Assembly (NCBI RefSeq): GCF_038502225.1
Contig: NC_091293.1
Coordinates: forward strand, 16,613,052-16,677,051
Source of the DNA: Cherax quadricarinatus
Lineage: Eukaryota > Arthropoda > Malacostraca > Decapoda > Parastacidae
Length of the DNA: 64,000 nucleotides
Direction of reading: 5' to 3'
Both the position numbers and the translations under genes were made by a program. Positions 59,179-64,000 of the stretch are shown here, one piece after another (the first letter of the stretch is position 1; each line of letters starts with the position of its first letter). The notes under the pieces are model-generated. The model searched no databases. It saw nothing but the letters and a program-made list of their open reading frames with translations, and had not been told where the DNA came from.

Positions 59179-62100
59179 CAAGTGGTACTACATCCTACCT
59201 TCTTGTTCTAGTGGTACTACATCCTACCTTCTTGTTCAAGTGGTACTACATCCTACCTTCTTGTTCTAGTGGTACTACATCCTACCTTCTTGTTCAAGTG
59301 GTACTACATCCTACCTTCTTGTTCTAGTGGTACTACATCCTACCTTCTTGTTCTAGTGGTACTACATCCTACCTTCTTGTTCAAGTGGTACTACATCCTA
59401 CCTTCTTGTTCTAGTGGTACTACATCCTACCTTCTTGTTCAAGTGGTACTACATCCTACCTTCTTGTTCTAGTGGTACTACATCCTACCTTCTTGTTCAA
59501 GTGGTACTACATCCTACCTTCTTGTTCTAGTGGTACTACATCCTACCTTCTTGTTCAAGTGGTACTACATCCTACCTTCTTGTTCAAGTGGTACTACATC
59601 CTACCTTCTTGTTCAAGTGGTACTACATCCTACCTTCTTGTTCTAGTGGTACTACATCCTACCTTCTTGTTCTAGTTGTACTACATCCTACCTTCTTGTT
59701 CTAGTGGTACTACATCCTACCTTCTTGTTCTAGTGGTACTACATCCTACCTTCTTGTTCTAGTGGTACTACATCCTACCTTCTTGTTCTAGTGGTACTAC
59801 ATCCTACCTTCTTGTTCTAGTGGTACTACATCCTACCTTCTTGTTCTAGTGGTACTACATCCTACCTTCTTGTTCTAGTGGTACTACATCCTACCTTCTT
59901 GTTCTAGTGGTACTACATCCTACCTTCTTGTTCAAGTGGTACTACATCCTACCTTCTTGTTCAAGTGGTACTACATCCTACCTTCTTGTTCAAGTGGTAC
60001 TACATCCTACCTTCTTGTTCTAGTGGTACTACATCCTACCTTCTTGTTCAAGTGGTACTACATCCTACCTTCTTGTTCTAGTGGTACTACATCCTACCTT
60101 CTTGTTCTAGTGGTACTACATCCTACCTTCTTGTTCAAGTGGTACTACATCCTACCTTCTTGTTCTAGTGGTACTACATCCTACCTTCTTGTTCTAGTGG
60201 TACTACATCCTACCTTCTTGTTCTAGTGGTACTACATCCTACCTTCTTGTTCTAGTGGTACTACATCCTACCTTCTTGTTCTAGTGGTACTACATCCTAC
60301 CTTCTTGTTCTAGTGGTACTACATCCTACCTTCTTGTTCTAGTGGTACTACATCCTACCTTCTTGTTCAAGTGGTACTACATCCTACCTTCTTGTTCTAG
60401 TGGTACTACATCCTACCTTCTTGTTCTAGTGGTACTACATCCTACCTTCTTGTTCTAGTGGTACTACATCCTACCTTCTTGTTCTAGTGGTACTACATCC
60501 TACCTTCTTGTTCAAGTGGTACTACATCCTACCTTCTTGTTCTAGTGGTACTACATCCTACCTTCTTGTTCAAGTGGTACTACATCCTACCTTCTTGTTC
60601 TAGTGGTACTACATCCTACCTTCTTGTTCTAGTGGTACTACATCCTACCTTCTTGTTCTAGTGGTACTACATCCTACCTTCTTGTTCTAGTGGTACTACA
60701 TCCTACCTTCTTGTTCTAGTGGTACTACATCCTACCTTCTTGTTCTAGTGGTACTACATCCTACCTTCTTGTTCTAGTGGTACTACATCCTACCTTCTTG
60801 TTCTAGTGGTACTACATCCTACCTTCTTGTTCTAGTGGTACTACATCCTACCTTCTTGTTCTAGTGGTACTACATCCTACCTTCTTGTTCTAGTGGTACT
60901 ACATCCTACCTTCTTGTTCTAGTGGTACTACATCCTACCTTCTTGTTCTAGTGGTACTACATCCTACCTTCTTGTTCTAGTGGTACTACATCCTACCTTC
61001 TTGTTCTAGTGGTACTACATCCTACCTTCTTGTTCTAGTGGTACTACATCCTACCTTCTTGTTCTAGTGGTACTACATCCTACCTTCTTGTTCTAGTGGT
61101 ACTACATCCTACCTTCTTGTTCTAGTGGTACTACATCCTACCTTCTTGTTCTAGTGGTACTACATCCTACCTTCTTGTTCAAGTGGTACTACATCCTACC
61201 TTCTTGTTCAAGTGGTACTACATCCTACCTTCTTGTTCTAGTGGTACTACATCCTACCTTCTTGTTCAAGTGGTACTACATCCTACCTTCTTGTTCTAGT
61301 GGTACTACATCCTACCTTCTTGTTCAAGTGGTACTACATCCTACCTTCTTGTTCAAGTGGTACTACATCCTACCTTCTTGTTCAAGTGGTACTACATCCT
61401 ACCTTCTTGTTCAAGTGGTACTACATCCTACCTTCTTGTTCAAGTGGTACTCCATCCTACCTTCTTGTTCAAGTGGTACTACATCCTATCTTCTTGTTCA
61501 AGTGGTACTACATCCTACCTTCTTGTTCTAGTGGTACTACATCCTACCTTCTTGTTCAAGTGGTACTACATCCTACCTTCTTGTTCTAGTGGTACTACAT
61601 CCTACCTTCTTGTTCTAGTGGTACTACATCCTACCTTCTTGTTCTAGTGGTACTACATCCTACCTTCTTGTTCTAGTGGTACTACATCCTACCTTCTTGT
61701 TCTAGTGGTACTACATCCTACCTTCTTGTTCAAGTGGTACTACATCCTACCTTCTTGTTCAAGTGGTACTACATCCTACCTTCTTGTTCAAGTGGTACTA
61801 CATCCTACCTTCTTGTTCTAGTGGTACTACATCCTACCTTCTTGTTCAAGTGGTACTACATCCTACCTTCTTGTTCTAGTGGTACTACATCCTACCTTCT
61901 TGTTCTAGTGGTACTACATCCTACCTTCTTGTTCAAGTGGTACTACATCCTACCTTCTTGTTCTAGTGGTACTACATCCTACCTTCTTGTTCTAGTGGTA
62001 CTACATCCTACCTTCTTGTTCTAGTGGTACTACATCCTACCTTCTTGTTCTAGTGGTACTACATCCTACCTTCTTGTTCTAGTGGTACTACATCCTACCT

Positions 62101-64000
62101 TCTTGTTCTAGTGGTACTACATCCTACCTTCTTGTTCTAGTGGTACTACATCCTACCTTCTTGTTCAAGTGGTACTACATCCTACCTTCTTGTTCTAGTG
62201 GTACTACATCCTACCTTCTTGTTCTAGTGGTACTACATCCTACCTTCTTGTTCTAGTGGTACTACATCCTACCTTCTTGTTCTAGTGGTACTACATCCTA
62301 CCTTCTTGTTCAAGTGGTACTACATCCTACCTTCTTGTTCAAGTGGTACTACATCCTACCTTCTTGTTCAAGTGGTACTCCACCCTACCTTCTTGTTCTA
62401 GTGGTACTACATCCTACCTTCTTGTTCTAGTGGTACTACATCCTACCTTCTTGTTCTAGTGGTACTACATCCTACCTTCTTGTTCTAGTGGTACTACATC
62501 CTACCTTCTTGTTCTAGTGGTACTACATCCTACCTTCTTGTTCTAGTGGTACTACATCCTACCTTCTTGTTCTAGTGGTACTACATCCTACCTTCTTGTT
62601 CAAGTGGTACTACATCCTACCTTCTTGTTCTAGTGGTACTACATCCTACCTTCTTGTTCTAGTGGTACTACATCCTACCTTCTTGTTCTAGTGGTACTAC
62701 ATCCTACCTTCTTGTTCTAGTGGTACTACATCCTACCTTCTTGTTCAAGTGGTACTACATCCTACCTTCTTGTTCTAGTGGTACTACATCCTACCTTCTT
62801 GTTCTAGTGGTACTACATCCTACCTTCTTGTTCTAGTGGTACTACATCCTACCTTCTTGTTCTAGTGGTACTACATCCTACCTTCTTGTTCTAGTGGTAC
62901 TACATCCTACCTTCTAGTTCTAGTGGTACTACATCCTACCTTCTTGTTCAAGTGGTACTCCATCCTACTTTCTTGTTCAAGTGGTACTCCATCCTACCTT
63001 CTTGTTCAAGTGGTACTCCACCCTACCTTCTTGTTCAAGTGGTACTCCACCCTACCTTCTTGTTCAAGTGGTACTCCATCCTACCTTCTTGTTCTAGTGG
63101 TACTCCATCCTACCTTCTTGTTCAAGTGGTACTCCATCCTACCTTCTTGTTCAAGTGGTACTCCATCCTACCTTCTTGTTCAAGTGGTACTCCACCCTAC
63201 CTTCTTGTTCAAGTTGTACTCCACCCTACCTTCTTGTTCAAGTGGTACTCTATCCTACCTTCTTGTTCAAGTAATACTCCATCCTACCTTCTTGTTCAAG
63301 TGGTACTACATCCTACCTTCTTGTTCAAGTGGTACTACATCCTACCTTCTTGTTCAAGTGGTACTACATCCTACCTTCTTTTTCAAGTGGTACTACATCC
63401 TACCTTCTTGTTCTAGTGGTACTCCGTCCTACCTTCTTGTTCAAGTGGTACTACATCCTACCTTCTTGTTCAAGTGGTACTACATCCTACCTTCTTGTTC
63501 TAGTGGTACTACATCCTACCTTCTTGTTCAAGTGGTACTACATCCTACCTTCTTGTTCTAGTGGTACTACATCCTACCTTCTTGTTCAAGTGGTACTACA
63601 TCCTACCTTCTTGTTCTAGTGGTACTCCGTCCTACCTTCTTGTTCAAGTGGTACTACATCCTACCTTTTTGTTCAAGTGGTACTCCGTCCTACCTTCTTG
63701 TTCAAGTGGTACTACATCCTACCTTCTTGTTCTAGTGGTACTACATCCTACCTTCTTGTTCAAGTGGTACTACATCCTACCTTCTTGTTCAAGTGGTACT
63801 CCACCCTACCTTCTTGTTCTAGTTGTACTACATCCCACCTTCTTGTTCTAGTGGTACTACATCCTACCTTCTTGTTCTAGTGGTACTACATACTACCTTC
63901 TTGTTCTAGTGGTACTACATCTTACCTTCTTGTTCTAGTGGTACTACATCCTACCTTCTTGTTCTAGTGGTACTACATCCTACCTTCTTGTTCTAGTGGT

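Larger units (their letters stand above)
48345..64000. repeat. 29-bp satellite array, about 540 copies, open at the window end
   Basis: A 29-bp unit starting CTACCTTCTTGTTC repeats without foreign insertions for 15.6 kb. It is about 41% GC, with roughly 69% pyrimidines on the plus strand. One position is strongly dimorphic (TTCTAGTGG or TTCAAGTGG). The A form is rare in the first 1.5 kb and frequent further right. Other variants are clustered, for example ACTCCATCC or ACTCCACCC units at about 62955-63290. Three units (87 bp) keep frame, so wherever several A units occur at the right spacing a frame such as VLHPTFLFKWYYILPSCSS opens. It ends at the next TAG of a T unit. Confidence 0.97.

Noticed and set aside
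48345..64000. Dozens of open frames reading VLHPTFLFKWYYILPSCSS
   Set aside because: They are by-products of the 29-bp satellite (three units keep frame) and end wherever a TAG-type unit falls. The usual first codon is GTG, and there is no gene context.
48345..64000. CRISPR array
   Set aside because: The repeats are directly adjacent with no spacers and the DNA is clearly from an animal.

Overview
The window looks like a repeat-packed stretch of an animal nuclear genome. The combination of CR1/L2-like LINEs with microsatellite tails, Tigger/pogo, piggyBac and hAT elements, Penelope-like fragments, tRNA-derived SINEs and long tandem arrays resembles decapod crustacean genomes such as crayfish. 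That taxon is my inference from repeat style. No search was run.

The only host gene I can support is on the minus strand: three exons (20390..20600, 19994..20071, 1493..1602) with good splice sites and matching phases, together encoding a contiguous piece of an N-myc downstream-regulated (NDRG) protein. The intron between the last two is about 18.4 kb and is filled by transposons. The 5' and 3' exons lie outside the window or were not recognised.

Region by region. 1-5 kb: DNA-transposon ends, a Tigger-type MITE, an NDRG exon and AT-rich intron. 4.9-7.9 kb: a structurally complete piggyBac element with an open 748-codon transposase, 15-bp terminal repeats and TTAA on both sides. 7.9-10.2 kb: intron with a decayed unidentified reading frame and a TTAA-flanked MITE. 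10.5-12.7 kb: broken Tigger. 13-19.6 kb: one antisense LINE (family A) interrupted by a SINE, an internally deleted Tigger, a second LINE (family B, intact RT frame) and a Penelope-like fragment. 20-21.5 kb: two NDRG exons and an RNase H-bearing LINE end. 21.5-24.1 kb: two Tigger relics. 25-31.2 kb: a sense LINE A split by a 4.1-kb hAT with an 8-bp target duplication. 31.2-40 kb: head-to-tail copies of a CR1-like LINE (family C), one with both ORFs. 40-48.3 kb: SINE, 26-bp minisatellite, further LINE A copies, and a 34-bp palindromic minisatellite split by a solo LTR. 48.3-64 kb: an uninterrupted 29-bp satellite of about 540 copies that runs off the window.

The NDRG exons are conventional host sequence. 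Everything else is mobile or tandem DNA, and the insertion order can be read from target-site duplications. Most long reading frames in the last 16 kb are by-products of the satellite and encode nothing.
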